A stretch of 56,705 bases of DNA from an uncultured Oxalobacteraceae bacterium. Its GTDB lineage: Bacteria > Pseudomonadota > Gammaproteobacteria > Burkholderiales > Burkholderiaceae. Each line of letters opens with the position of its first letter. Positions within the stretch are counted from its first letter, which is position 1. Below, in pieces: positions 1 to 8,361 of the stretch. A program made the position numbers and the translations under genes. The notes beneath the pieces were generated by a model, which made no database searches, was not told the origin of the DNA, and saw nothing but the letters and a program-made list of their open reading frames with translations. The stretch spans positions 1 through 56,705 of the forward strand of contig CAMLFK010000005.1 of NCBI GenBank assembly GCA_946479255.1, given 5' to 3'.

Positions 1-696
1 AACTCGCGCGAGGATGCGCTGCTGGAAGCGATCATCGGCCGCCGTCCCGACGGCGTGGTCCTGACCGGCATCATGCGTTCGGCGCAAGGCCGCCGCCGCC
101 TGCTGGCCAGCGGCATCCCCGTGGTGGAAACCTGGGACCTGACCCCGACCCCGATCGACATGCTGGTCGGCTTCTCGCACGAGAAAATCGGCGCCGCCGT
201 GGCCGATTACCTGCATTCCAAGGGCCGCTTGCGCGTGGCCACCATCAGCGCCAACGACGAACGCGCGGTGCGCCGCACCCGGGCATTCTCCGAACGCGCC
301 AAGGAACTGGGCATGATCGCCCCCGGCGGCGAAGTGCCGACCTGCTTCGTGCCGGCTCCCACCACGCTGGGCAGCGGACGCACCGGCTTGCGCGACCTGC
401 TGTCGCGCGAACCCGATATCGACGCCCTGTTCTGCAACTCCGACATGATGGCGCTCGGCGTCATCATGGAAGCCAATGCCCAGGGTATCGACGTGCCCGG
501 CAAGCTGGCCGTGGTGGGCCTGGGCGACCAGAGCTTTTCGCGCGACATGCACCCATCGCTGACCAGCGTACGCATCGACGGCACCGCCATCGGCAGTACC
601 GCGGCCCGCTTCATCATCGACCGCGCCGACGGCAAGGTGATCGCCGAGCCGGTGCGCGACATCGGCTTTACCATCGTCGAACGCGACAGCGCCTGA
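1..696 (+). CDS. LacI-family transcriptional repressor, C-terminal part
   Basis: The frame is open from the first base, so the N-terminal helix-turn-helix lies outside the window; 231 residues are visible. What remains is the periplasmic-binding-protein-like effector domain of a LacI/GalR repressor. It shows the typical core with VVGLGDQSFSRDMHPSLTSV near visible residue 170, followed by the IDGTAIGSTAARFIIDR helix. In this family the domain binds a sugar or sugar acid and releases the operator. The Gly-Asp-Gln-Ser variant of the usual GFDD motif resembles gluconate-type (GntR/IdnR) repressors, which is an inference. It is transcribed toward the convergent sugar kinase 65 bases away, so its targets may lie upstream of the window. 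Confidence 0.85.
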   Translation, partial: NSREDALLEAIIGRRPDGVVLTGIMRSAQGRRRLLASGIPVVETWDLTPTPIDMLVGFSHEKIGAAVADYLHSKGRLRVATISANDERAVRRTRAFSERAKELGMIAPGGEVPTCFVPAPTTLGSGRTGLRDLLSREPDIDALFCNSDMMALGVIMEANAQGIDVPGKLAVVGLGDQSFSRDMHPSLTSVRIDGTAIGSTAARFIIDRADGKVIAEPVRDIGFTIVERDSA

Positions 697-760
697 TTTG
701 ACATCTGCGCCACCGGCCTGCCGCGACGATGCGATGGCCATGCAGTACCTGATCCCGGGC

Positions 761-1684
761 TTAATCGGTGGCGGCAATGGTCGCCATCAAGGACTCAATC
801 GTCGCCACCGACGGCGGACTCGCCCCGGCACCGAGGCACGCTCCAGCCCCGGCACATACGGCGAAGCGCAAATGCTCCAGCGGCGCGCGCTCGGGTTTGC
901 GCAGCATGCTCCACGCCAGCGCCGCGATGCTCGCATCCCCGGCGCCCACGCTGTCGGCCACGGTGATCGACGGCGCCCCCGCCTCCCACGACTGTTCGCC
1001 CACATGCAGCGACGCTCCATGCTCGCCCTTGGTGTACAAGTAGCTGGCCGATGGATTGAATGCGCGCAGCTGCGCGAAGGCGGCTGCCACATCATCGGTA
1101 CGGAACAGTCCCGCCAGGTCTTCCTCCGACACCTTCACCACGTCGGCCAGCTCCGTCATGCGGCGCAGGGTCGTGTCGTAGCGCTCGTCCATCAGCACGC
1201 GGAAGTTCGGGTCGTAGCTGATGCGCACACCGTCGCGCTTGAGCGACTCGGCCAGTTCCACCAGCTTGCCGGCCAGCGGCTCGCGTGCCAGGCTGATCCC
1301 GCCGAAGTGCACCCAGCGGCAGTGCATGCGCCAGCCTTGCGGCAGCAGCTTGGGGTCGAAGTGCAGGTCGGCGCTGTCGTCGCCCACAAAAAAATAGCTC
1401 GGCGGGTCGGTGCGGTAGACGATCGCCAGCAGTGGCGACCTGGCATGCCGCTGCAGAAAGCGCATGTCCAGGCGCGCCGCTTCGCTGGCTTGCCACAGCT
1501 GGTCGCCGAACACGTCGCGGCTGACGGCCCCGGCAAATGCGCTCGGCACATCCAGGGCTGCCATGGCGCGCGCCACGTTCCAGGTCGAGCCACCCACCTG
1601 GCTGGCCCAGCGCTGTTGGCCGGCTTCGGCGATCATGTCGGTCAGCGCTTCGCCGGCCGCGACGAATTCGGGAAACTGGCTCAT
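761..1684 (-). CDS. PfkB-family carbohydrate kinase (probable fructokinase)
   Basis: 307 residues, a normal length for a ribokinase/PfkB-fold sugar kinase. The N-terminal substrate-side signature VGGSTWNVARAMAAL lies near residues 30-45. The C-terminal ATP/anion-hole signature DSVGAGDASIAA lies near 244-255, with the catalytic Asp in GAGD. The enzyme phosphorylates a free sugar in the cytoplasm. It sits one base downstream of the AGE-family epimerase on the same strand, so the two are probably cotranscribed: epimerase converts mannose to fructose and the kinase makes fructose 6-phosphate. The sugar specificity comes from context only; 2-keto-3-deoxygluconate kinase or another PfkB specificity is possible. 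Confidence 0.85.
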   Translation of the reverse strand: MSQFPEFVAAGEALTDMIAEAGQQRWASQVGGSTWNVARAMAALDVPSAFAGAVSRDVFGDQLWQASEAARLDMRFLQRHARSPLLAIVYRTDPPSYFFVGDDSADLHFDPKLLPQGWRMHCRWVHFGGISLAREPLAGKLVELAESLKRDGVRISYDPNFRVLMDERYDTTLRRMTELADVVKVSEEDLAGLFRTDDVAAAFAQLRAFNPSASYLYTKGEHGASLHVGEQSWEAGAPSITVADSVGAGDASIAALAWSMLRKPERAPLEHLRFAVCAGAGACLGAGASPPSVATIESLMATIAATD

Positions 1685-1685
1685 C

Positions 1686-2897
1686 TCAGTCCTTCAGCAC
1701 GTTGAGGGCCTCGTAGCAGGCACCCATGGTGTGGTAATCGGTCTTGCCGGCCGGGCTCTTCTCGTCGGTCAGCTTGGCGTTATCCGGGCCCAGGATGCGG
1801 TACCAGGCGCCATGCTTGTGGTCGACGAAATGCTCCCAGCTGTAAGCCCAGATGCGGTCGTACCAGTCCCAGTAGCGCGCTTCGCCGGTGCGGTCGGCCA
1901 GCAGCGCGGCGGCCGCAAAGCTTTCGGCCTGCACCCAGAAATACTTGAAGCCGTCGCAGATGCTGCCGTCCGGAGCAAAGCCGTAGTGGATGCCGCCGTG
2001 CTGGTGGTCCCAGGCTTTGTCCAAGGCGAGGTCGAACAGTTCGGCGGCGCGCGGCGCCAGCCAGTCCGACGGACCGGCCAGGTGCTCCTTGTGGCGTTCC
2101 AGGATCAGCAGCAGCTTGCTCCACTCGGTCAGGTGGCCGGGCTGGTAGCCCCAAGGCCGGAAGATGTTGGTACTGTCGTGACGGTTGTAGTCCGGGTCGA
2201 CCGTCCAGTCGCTGTTGTAGTGTTCCCACACCATATTGCCGGCCAGGGCGGCCTGGCGCACGGCGATGTTGCAGGCCAGCGTTTCGGCGCGGTGCAGGTA
2301 GCGCACTTCGCCGGTGGCTTCAAACGCCGTAATCAAGGCTTCGCAGGAGTGCATATTGGCGTTCTGGCCGCGGTAGCTGCCGACCTGCCAGTCGGCCGTG
2401 GCTTCATCGGCGTACAGCCCGAAATCGTTTTCCCAGAAGCGCAATTCCATCAGCTCGAAGGTCTCGGCGACGTGGGCGCGCGCTTCTTGCACGCCGGCCA
2501 TCAGGGCGTGCGAGTAGGCCAGCAGCACGAAGGCCAGGCCGTAGCAGTGGTTGGTGGCATCGGTGACGGTCGCCTTGCCGTCTTCCCAGCGCAGCTCCCA
2601 GGCGTAGCCGCCGGAGGCCGGATTGCGGTGCGCGTTGCGCAGGAAGGCCAGCGCATGCCGCATGCGTTCCAGGTCGGCGGCATCGCCAAACTGGCGGTAG
2701 GCCATCGCGTAGTTGAACACGAAGCGGGTGCTGCTCACCAGGTGGCGGGTGATGCGGTCATAGACGGTTCCGTCGTCCTTGTAGAAGTGGTAGATGCCAC
2801 CGCTTGGGTCCACACAGCGCGGGTCGTAGAACTGCTTGGTGTGGCGGATGTGGTCGAGCAGGGTCTTGCGGGAGCGGAAGTCAGGAACCATCGTCAT
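1686..2897 (-). CDS. AGE-family epimerase/isomerase (probable mannose 2-epimerase or isomerase)
   Basis: About 403 residues from the start chosen here, matching the alpha/alpha-barrel N-acylglucosamine 2-epimerase family (about 390-420). Family-like segments are WEHYNSDWTVDPDYN in the middle and KYFWVQAESFAAAALL and GAWYRILG in the C-terminal half. The frame stays open upstream to 2987, but AAGAG lies 5-7 bases before the two ATGs at 2897 and 2891, so a start there is preferred; which ATG is used is uncertain. Family members interconvert mannose and fructose or glucose, or act on GlcNAc or cellobiose. The neighbouring mannanase, sugar transporter and kinase favour mannose. The stop is two bases from the kinase start, indicating an operon. 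Confidence 0.85.
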   Translation of the reverse strand: MTMVPDFRSRKTLLDHIRHTKQFYDPRCVDPSGGIYHFYKDDGTVYDRITRHLVSSTRFVFNYAMAYRQFGDAADLERMRHALAFLRNAHRNPASGGYAWELRWEDGKATVTDATNHCYGLAFVLLAYSHALMAGVQEARAHVAETFELMELRFWENDFGLYADEATADWQVGSYRGQNANMHSCEALITAFEATGEVRYLHRAETLACNIAVRQAALAGNMVWEHYNSDWTVDPDYNRHDSTNIFRPWGYQPGHLTEWSKLLLILERHKEHLAGPSDWLAPRAAELFDLALDKAWDHQHGGIHYGFAPDGSICDGFKYFWVQAESFAAAALLADRTGEARYWDWYDRIWAYSWEHFVDHKHGAWYRILGPDNAKLTDEKSPAGKTDYHTMGACYEALNVLKD

Positions 2898-2964
2898 TCT
2901 CTTGTCATTCTGGGTTTGTAGGAATAGCAGGCCTGGGTGTGTCAAGCTTGCCTTGGTGTTTCGC

Positions 2965-3981
2965 TTATTTGTGCGGTCCCCAGTCATCGCACACGGTGCT
3001 GGCGCGGACGATCAGTTCGACCGGCGCGATGCGCTCGACCGGTTCTTCGTGCGGTCCGCTGAGCAGCAGCTCCACGCCCAGCGCGCCGAGTTCCTTCTTG
3101 TCGATGCGCAGGGTGGTCAGGGGACGGTGGCCAAGCACCGCGCTGGAGATATCGTCGAAGCCGACTATCGATACGTCGTGCGGCACCTTCAGGCCGGCCG
3201 CCAGGCAGCAGCGCATCGCCACCAGGGCGGCACTGTCGTTGTAGCAGAACACCGCGTCGGGCGGATGCGGCAGCGCCAGCAGCGACTGCATCGCCTCGAA
3301 CGCCCCGGGTTCCAGGTCGACCCCGTCGGCCACGCTCACTTCATAGCGCGGATCGGCCAGGATGCCGGCGTCGAACAGGGCCTGGCGGTAGCCGCGGTTG
3401 CGTTCGCGGATGCTGTAGTGGCTCATCGAGCCGGAAATCATACCAATGCGCGAGCGTCCTAAACTGAGCAGGTGTTTGGTGGCCAGGTAGCCGCCCATCA
3501 TATTGTCGGGGTTGACCGAGCTGTAGCCGCGCAGCTTCATGTCGATCAGGACCAGGGGCTTGCCGGTGGCGCGCAGGGCGTTCAGCAGTTCGGGCTCGAA
3601 GAAGCCGGCGCACACCATGGCGTCGGGCGCGTGCATGCGCAGCTGTTCGGTCACGCCGTCGGCCGGGCCGACCGCCATGAAGGACAGCACGATGCCCTGG
3701 CGCCGGCAGGCTTCCTCGGCGCCGTGCAGCACCGGTGAATAAAACGGGCTGCTGGCGGCGGTGTTGTGCTGGCGGTGCAGAAGGAAGGTCAGGCGGCGCA
3801 TGCGCTTGCGGCGCAGCTTGCCGAAGTCATAGCCCAATTCCTGCGCGGCCGACAGCACCATCTGGCGCGTGGCCTCGGTCAGGCCAGGCTCATTTTTCAG
3901 GGCGCGCGAAATGGTCCCCGCCGACAGGCCGGCAAACTTGGCGATGTCGCGGATAGTGACGGGCGCTGCGCCGGTCGTCAT
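2965..3981 (-). CDS. LacI-family repressor of the mannan/mannose locus
   Basis: 338 residues from the ATG at 3981, the usual length for the family. The DNA-binding helix-turn-helix starts at once (VTIRDIAKFAGLSAGTISRAL), followed by the hinge helix and a two-lobed sugar-binding domain ending with VGFDDISSAVLGHRPLTT. AAGG lies 8 bases before this ATG. An ATG at 4053 in the same frame would add 24 residues of no recognisable homology and is less likely. The gene lies upstream of the epimerase and kinase on the same strand and divergent from the transporter. Two GTTTAG...CTAAAC palindromes in the intergenic region are the obvious operators, so it probably represses both arms until a mannan-derived sugar binds. 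Confidence 0.88.
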   Translation of the reverse strand: MTTGAAPVTIRDIAKFAGLSAGTISRALKNEPGLTEATRQMVLSAAQELGYDFGKLRRKRMRRLTFLLHRQHNTAASSPFYSPVLHGAEEACRRQGIVLSFMAVGPADGVTEQLRMHAPDAMVCAGFFEPELLNALRATGKPLVLIDMKLRGYSSVNPDNMMGGYLATKHLLSLGRSRIGMISGSMSHYSIRERNRGYRQALFDAGILADPRYEVSVADGVDLEPGAFEAMQSLLALPHPPDAVFCYNDSAALVAMRCCLAAGLKVPHDVSIVGFDDISSAVLGHRPLTTLRIDKKELGALGVELLLSGPHEEPVERIAPVELIVRASTVCDDWGPHK

Positions 3982-4095
3982 GGGCGCGCCTTCGCGGTCT
4001 GCAGGGCTTTCACTGGCGTCTCCGGCTTTTTGTATTGATGCGAAGTCTTGCATATGGAAATGTCCGTGGCAAACAATTGCTAGGCTTTGAGAGCA

Positions 4096-4117
4096 GTTTA
4101 GTCCGCTTTTACTAAAC
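4096..4117. promoter_or_regulatory. Candidate LacI-type operator 1
   Basis: The perfect inverted repeat GTTTAGT-N8-ACTAAAC lies just upstream of the LacI-family gene. The same GTTTAG half-site recurs in a second palindrome about 80 bases away. Two related operators in a divergent intergenic region fit a dimeric or tetrameric LacI repressor controlling itself and the transporter. The assignment to this regulator is inferred from position. Confidence 0.55.
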
Positions 4118-4173
4118 AAGGAACTCGCCGTTACGCCCTTGCCGCGCAGGTGTTTCGCTGCCGCGCTGCGCTT

Positions 4174-4194
4174 GTTTAGTGATCACCGCTAAAC
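4174..4194. promoter_or_regulatory. Candidate LacI-type operator 2
   Basis: The inverted repeat GTTTAG-N9-CTAAAC has the inner near-symmetric core TGATCACCG. It shares the string CTTGTTTAGT with the reverse complement of operator 1. It lies immediately upstream of the candidate -35 of the transporter gene, a position suited to repression or looping. Confidence 0.55.
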
Positions 4195-4217
4195 TTGACC
4201 CGAATGCATCTCTTCGT

Positions 4218-4246
4218 TTGACCCGCTAGTTGTCCGGGTGCAGAAT
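4218..4246 (+). promoter_or_regulatory. Candidate sigma-70 promoter of the sugar transporter
   Basis: TTGACC at 4218-4223 is followed after 17 bases by CAGAAT at 4241-4246. The -35 matches five of six consensus positions and the -10 four of six. It sits about 75 bases before the transporter start and just after operator 2. The string TTGACCCG also occurs at 4195-4202. Confidence 0.4.
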
Positions 4247-4317
4247 ATTTTTATCAAAAAGACCCTGTCAGCGCCGCCGGCGCCGAACAGCGCCACCTTC
4301 CACACAGGAGACTCACG

Positions 4318-5619
4318 ATGGAACACGTATCACAGGGCACCCTTGCGCCCGGCGCCCGGCTGGGCGAACAGGCCCAGTCCAATACCGCTCCCCTGGTCAT
4401 CATTACGCTGCTGTTCTTCATGTGGGGGCTGCTGACTTCCATGAACGACGTGCTGATCCCGCACCTCAAGGCTGTTTACACGCTGACGTATGTACAGGCG
4501 ATGCTGGTGCAGTTCTGCTTCTTCGGTGCGTACGCCATCGTGTCGCTGCCGGCCGGGATGCTGATCAAGCGGATCGGCTACAAGGCCGGCGCCGTCACCG
4601 GCCTGGCGATCGCCGCCGCCGGCTGCGCCATGTTCTACCCGGCCGCCACCAGCGGCTACGCGATGTTCCTGCTGGCCTTCTTCGTACTGGCCGCCGGCAT
4701 CACGGTGCTGCAGGTCGCGGCCAATCCCTTCGTGGCCGTACTCGGGCCGCCGGCCACCGCGTCCAGCCGCCTGACCCTGACCCAGGCTTTCAATTCGCTC
4801 GGCACCACCATCGCCCCATGGCTGGGCGGGATGCTGATCCTGTCCGGCGTGGCGCTGGGCGCGGCCGAACTGGCCGCGCTCTCGCCAAGTGCGCTGCTCG
4901 AATACAAGGCCAAGGAAGCGGCCATGGTGCAAGGTCCTTACCTGGTGCTGGCGGGAGCGCTGCTGGCGCTGGCCCTGCTGTTCGCCGTCGTCAAGCTGCC
5001 CAAGATCTCGCACAGCGACGACGTTACCGACAAGATAGACAGCTCGGTGCTGTCGCACCGCCACCTGCTGCTGGGTGCCATCGGCATCTTCCTGTACGTG
5101 GGGGGGGAGGTCAGCATCGGCAGCTTCCTGATCAACTTCATCGGCGAACGCAATATCGCCGGCCTGTCCCACGCCGAAGCGGCCAACTACGTCAGCTACT
5201 ACTGGGGCGCGGCCATGGTCGGCCGCTTCATCGGCTTTGTCGTCATGCGCTACGTTAGCCCAGGCAAGGCGCTGGCCTTCAATGCGGCCGTGTCGATTGC
5301 GCTGATCCTGGTGGCGGTGTTCGGCAGCGGCCAGCTGGCCATGTGGTCGCTGATCGCGGTCGGCCTGTTCAATTCGATCATGTTCCCGACCATCTTCAGC
5401 ATGGCGCTGCACAAGCTGGGCGCCCAGACCGGCCAGGGTTCCGGCATCCTGTGCATGGCCATCGTCGGCGGCGCGATCGTGCCCTTCATCCAGGGCGCCA
5501 TGGCCGACAGCATGGGGCTGCAGCTGTCCTTCCTGGTGCCCGCCGCCTGCTACATCTTCATCCTGTATTTCGGCATCAAGTACGCCGCGATGTACAAGAA
5601 CGAGCCAGTTTCGCTATAA
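4318..5619 (+). CDS. Sugar MFS transporter, GluP/FucP type
   Basis: 433 residues with about twelve predicted membrane helices. Family marks are [18 protein letters not shown] in the first helix region (near residues 38-55), [13 protein letters not shown] and [18 protein letters not shown] in the fourth and fifth helices, and a C-terminal half with [16 protein letters not shown]. These are characteristic of the fucose/glucose/galactose:H+ symporters (FHS family). AGGAG lies 9 bases before the ATG. The gene is divergent from the LacI repressor and followed 40 bases later by the secreted mannanase, so the natural cargo is probably mannose or a short manno-oligosaccharide. That cargo is inferred from context; the family also takes up glucose, galactose and fucose. 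Confidence 0.9.
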   Translation: MEHVSQGTLAPGARLGEQAQSNTAPLVIITLLFFMWGLLTSMNDVLIPHLKAVYTLTYVQAMLVQFCFFGAYAIVSLPAGMLIKRIGYKAGAVTGLAIAAAGCAMFYPAATSGYAMFLLAFFVLAAGITVLQVAANPFVAVLGPPATASSRLTLTQAFNSLGTTIAPWLGGMLILSGVALGAAELAALSPSALLEYKAKEAAMVQGPYLVLAGALLALALLFAVVKLPKISHSDDVTDKIDSSVLSHRHLLLGAIGIFLYVGGEVSIGSFLINFIGERNIAGLSHAEAANYVSYYWGAAMVGRFIGFVVMRYVSPGKALAFNAAVSIALILVAVFGSGQLAMWSLIAVGLFNSIMFPTIFSMALHKLGAQTGQGSGILCMAIVGGAIVPFIQGAMADSMGLQLSFLVPAACYIFILYFGIKYAAMYKNEPVSL

Positions 5620-5659
5620 AAAACGAATAGTCCAACCCACAGCAGTGAAGGTAAACCAT

Positions 5660-7009
5660 ATGAACAGAGTATTCCGTCTGGGCGCAAGCCTGGTGATGGC
5701 AGGCGTATGCAGCATGGTCCAGGCTGGGACTCCTGCCAAGGAGTCCGCCAAAGCGCCCGCAGCCAAGCACGATTTCGTCACCGTCAAGGACACCCACTTC
5801 GCACGCAAGGGCAAGCTGTACTACATCGCCGGCGCCAACTTCTGGTACGGCGGCTACCTGGGCGCTGCCAGCGGCGTGGGCGAACGCGCGCGCCTGGTCA
5901 AGGAACTCGACAGCATGAAGGCCATCGGCATCAACAATGTGCGCGTGCTGGCCGTGTCCGAGAAGACCGACATGAAAAGCGGCGTCAAGCCGGCCACCAC
6001 CAGCGCACCGGGCAAGTACGACGAGAACCTGCTGGCCGGGATGGACTTCCTGATCGCCGAACTGGCCAAGCGCGACATGACCGTCGTGATCTACCTGGGT
6101 AACTACTGGCAGTGGTCCGGCGGCTTCAGCCAGTACTTGGAGTGGTTCGAGGGTACCAAGGCGGTCGACCCGAACGTCAGCAAGGACTACAACAGCTACA
6201 TCGCCAACACCGCCAAGTTCTACAAGAGCAAAGGCTCGCAGAACGAGTTCCGCAACGTGGTCAAGGCCATCGTCAGCCGTGTCAATACCGTCACCGGCAA
6301 GCCATACCGCGACGACCCGACCATCATGTCCTGGCAGCTGGCCAACGAACCGCGTCCGGGCCTGCGAGGCCTGCCTGAAGCCGACAAGCAGATCTACATC
6401 AAGTGGCTCGACGAGATGGGCGCCTTCATCCACTCGCTCGACCAGAACCACCTGGTTAGCACCGGCAGCGAAGGCCTGGCCGGTTCGGCCCAGGACGAGA
6501 AGCTGTTCATGGATGCGCACAAGAGCCGCCATATCGACTACCTGACCTACCACCTGTGGCCAAAGAACTGGGAATGGTTCAACTCGGCCAAGCCGGTCGA
6601 GACCTGGGACGGCGCCATCGCCAAGAGCCGCGACTATCTGAACAAGCATATCGACTGGGCCAAGACGCTGGGCAAACCGATCGTGCTGGAAGAATTCGGC
6701 CTGGACCGCGACGGCGCTTCGTTCAGCGTCAAGTCGACTACCAAGATCCGCGACCGCTTCTACCGTGAAGTGTTCGACCTGGTCGCCCGCCGCGCCGAGA
6801 AGGGCGAGCCGATCGCCGGCTGGAATTTCTGGGCCTGGGGTGGCGCCGGCCGCGCGGCCAATGCCGACTACTGGTGGAAGGAAGGTAATGACTTCGTCGG
6901 CGATCCGCCGCAGGAAGAGCAGGGCCTGTACTCGGTGTTCGACTCCGACGTCACCTCGATCGTGCTGATCAAGGAATACGCCGACCGCCTGAAAAAACTG
7001 CAGAAGTAA
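5660..7009 (+). CDS. Secreted GH5 endo-beta-1,4-mannanase
   Basis: 449 residues beginning with a clear signal peptide (positive MNR, hydrophobic core, cleavage near VQA-G at residue 22). The ATG at 5660 is chosen over an in-frame GTG at 5645 because AAGG sits 9 bases upstream and the signal peptide starts there. Catalytic features of clan A are present: acid/base Glu about 230 in SWQLANEPRPG and nucleophile Glu about 345 in VLEEFG. Two aromatic-rich segments (NYWQWSGGFSQYLEWF and WNFWAWGG) match mannanases of the GH5_7 type. The product probably cuts beta-mannan or glucomannan outside the cytoplasm and supplies the adjoining transporter, epimerase and kinase. Confidence 0.85.
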   Translation: MNRVFRLGASLVMAGVCSMVQAGTPAKESAKAPAAKHDFVTVKDTHFARKGKLYYIAGANFWYGGYLGAASGVGERARLVKELDSMKAIGINNVRVLAVSEKTDMKSGVKPATTSAPGKYDENLLAGMDFLIAELAKRDMTVVIYLGNYWQWSGGFSQYLEWFEGTKAVDPNVSKDYNSYIANTAKFYKSKGSQNEFRNVVKAIVSRVNTVTGKPYRDDPTIMSWQLANEPRPGLRGLPEADKQIYIKWLDEMGAFIHSLDQNHLVSTGSEGLAGSAQDEKLFMDAHKSRHIDYLTYHLWPKNWEWFNSAKPVETWDGAIAKSRDYLNKHIDWAKTLGKPIVLEEFGLDRDGASFSVKSTTKIRDRFYREVFDLVARRAEKGEPIAGWNFWAWGGAGRAANADYWWKEGNDFVGDPPQEEQGLYSVFDSDVTSIVLIKEYADRLKKLQK

Positions 7010-7018
7010 GGACCTCAC

Positions 7019-7158
7019 ATGACAACCCGCTTGTGGACCAGCGCAGCGAGGAAGATATCGCGGCCTTCCTGGGCAATGTGGAGGAGGTGATCCGCAGCTG
7101 TGTGGAGGTGATGCCGACGCACGATGAATTTATCGCGGCCACTTGCGCGGCGCGTTGA
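7019..7158 (+). pseudogene. Remnant gene: start codon plus out-of-frame C-terminus, probably tryptophan halogenase-like
   Basis: AAGG and an ATG at 7019 look like a normal translation start, but the frame ends after 23 codons. From 7021 another frame encodes a sensible protein tail (NPLVDQRSEEDIAAFLG, then VMPTHDEFIAATCAAR) ending in TGA at 7158. Tails with a hydrophobic helix, MPTH/MPSH and FIA..C are typical of the flavin-dependent tryptophan halogenase-like proteins found in TonB-receptor/polysaccharide loci; I recall this from the family and could not search. The simplest reading is a large internal deletion that fused the start to the last 45 codons. It is unlikely to be functional. Confidence 0.45.
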
Positions 7159-7167
7159 ACGAACGAT

Positions 7168-7434
7168 TTATGCCGCGTGCACGGGCGCCGTCAGCGCCTC
7201 CAGCTCGGCAATCCAGTGCATCGCGTGCTCGCGCGATGCACCGCACATGTCCTCGGACGGCTGCAAGCCCCCGCAAAACGCCGGCCGCTCCGGTTTCCCG
7301 AAGATCCGGCAGCGCTGGTCCTTATCGAGCTGCACGCAGCGCACCCCGGCTGGCTTGCCGTTCGGCATGCCAGGAATCGGGCTGGTGATGGAAGGAGCGG
7401 TGCAGCAAGCCCCGCAATGGTCGCGACATTTCAT
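7168..7434 (-). CDS. YkgJ-like cysteine cluster protein
   Basis: 88 residues with a dense Cys pattern: C3, C7, C10 and C11 in [11 protein letters not shown], then VRCVQL, QRCRIFG, PAFCGG and DMCGAS. This is the CxxxCxxCC...C layout of the YkgJ/Fe-S or zinc-binding cluster family, whose biochemical role is not established. The protein has no signal peptide or membrane segment, so it is probably cytoplasmic. It is divergent from the FadR-type regulator and appears to be an independent single gene. Confidence 0.8.
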   Translation of the reverse strand: MKCRDHCGACCTAPSITSPIPGMPNGKPAGVRCVQLDKDQRCRIFGKPERPAFCGGLQPSEDMCGASREHAMHWIAELEALTAPVHAA

Positions 7435-7464
7435 CGCTTGAATATACCATTCTTCTTGTTATAA

Positions 7465-7495
7465 GATGTCATACAACGTGACTATTGAGTATAAT
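7465..7495 (+). promoter_or_regulatory. Promoter and operator of the FadR-type regulator
   Basis: A perfect -10 TATAAT is at 7490-7495, with -35 candidate ATGTCA at 7466-7471 and an 18-base spacer. The -35 lies inside the operator-like string GATGTCATACAA (7465-7476), whose TCRTACAA core recurs twice downstream of the regulator. Repressor binding there would block RNA polymerase, implying autoregulation. The start point expected 6-7 bases after the -10 coincides with the ATG at 7502, suggesting a leaderless mRNA. Confidence 0.55.
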
Positions 7496-7501
7496 GACAG
7501 C

Positions 7502-8257
7502 ATGACCCCGTCCGCCACCACCCATTTCGCCGCGCCGCCGCGCAAAAAACATCGCACCCTGGCCGAGGGCGTGGTGGAACGCATCGTCAACGATATCCAG
7601 AACAATGTGCTCAAGCCGGGCGACAAGCTGCCGACCGAGTCCGCCATCATGGGCCAGCATGGCGTGAGCCGCACCGTGGTGCGCGAAGCGCTGTCGCACC
7701 TGCAGGCGGGGCGCTGGGTGCAGACCCGCCACGGCATCGGCACCTTCGTGATCGAGCGCCCCAACGCGGGCCTGGGTATCGATGCCGAGAGCATCATCAC
7801 CGTCAAGGACGTGCTGGCGATGCTGGAACTGCGCATCAGCATGGAAGCCGAAGCGGCCTGGCTGGCGGCTTCGCGCCGCACCGACGCCCAGGTGGCCGAC
7901 CTGCACAAGGCGCTGCAGGCCATGCAGCACGCGATGGAGAAGGGCAGCGCGTCGGTCGACGCCGACCGCCAGTTCCACCTGCTGATCGCCGAAGCCACCG
8001 GCAACCGTTATTTCGTCGAGATCCTCAGCCAGCTGGGCAACACCATCATCCCGCGCGCGCGCCTGAACATGCCGCAGCTGGCGCACGACGATCCGTCCGC
8101 CTACCTGGAGCGGGTCAACCGCGAACACGAAGACATTTACCACGCGATCCTACGCCAGGATCCGGAAGCGGCGCGTGCCGCCATGCGTACCCATTTGAGC
8201 AACAGCCGCGAACGCCTGCGCCAGGCCCAGCAGCAGCTGGAATCCGCACAGTCCTGA
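7502..8257 (+). CDS. GntR/FadR-subfamily regulator of aldarate/uronate catabolism
   Basis: 251 residues. The N-terminal winged helix carries the GntR signature ([21 protein letters not shown], then [16 protein letters not shown]) near residues 37-75. An all-helical FCD effector domain follows with its metal-binding Asp/His pattern ([16 protein letters not shown] and later HEDIYHAIL). An in-frame ATG at 7466 exists, but it lies in the apparent -35, so the ATG directly after the TATAAT promoter is preferred. It stands first in a run of sugar-acid genes and probably represses them until an aldarate or uronate derivative binds. The operators flanking the gene have the TNGT-N3-ACNA form known for FadR-type GntR proteins. 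Confidence 0.88.
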   Translation: MTPSATTHFAAPPRKKHRTLAEGVVERIVNDIQNNVLKPGDKLPTESAIMGQHGVSRTVVREALSHLQAGRWVQTRHGIGTFVIERPNAGLGIDAESIITVKDVLAMLELRISMEAEAAWLAASRRTDAQVADLHKALQAMQHAMEKGSASVDADRQFHLLIAEATGNRYFVEILSQLGNTIIPRARLNMPQLAHDDPSAYLERVNREHEDIYHAILRQDPEAARAAMRTHLSNSRERLRQAQQQLESAQS

Positions 8258-8267
8258 TTGTTTTAAC

Positions 8268-8315
8268 TTGTCGTACAAATCCGCTTGCTAAAGCAAAAGA
8301 TCAGTTGTACGATGA
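8268..8315. promoter_or_regulatory. Two FadR/GntR-type operators upstream of kdgD
   Basis: TTGTCGTACAA at 8268-8278 and TTGTACGATGA (opposite orientation) at 8305-8315 share the TCRTACAA core with the site in the regulator's own promoter. The first is a near-palindromic TTGT-CGT-ACAA. They lie 46-94 bases before the kdgD start. This implies that the same repressor controls the catabolic genes from an internal promoter. Confidence 0.55.
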
Positions 8316-8361
8316 CGTATCACTTAAGCCGTGTCACCCCCTCACACCCCCTGGAGAAACA

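Noticed and set aside
1464..2921. 485-codon plus-strand frame opposite the AGE epimerase
   Set aside because: Shadow of the epimerase gene; Val/Gly/Gln-rich with no domain.
7466..7501. Upstream ATG as the start of the FadR-type regulator
   Set aside because: It lies within the apparent -35 and operator, before the TATAAT box, so it would not be transcribed from that promoter.
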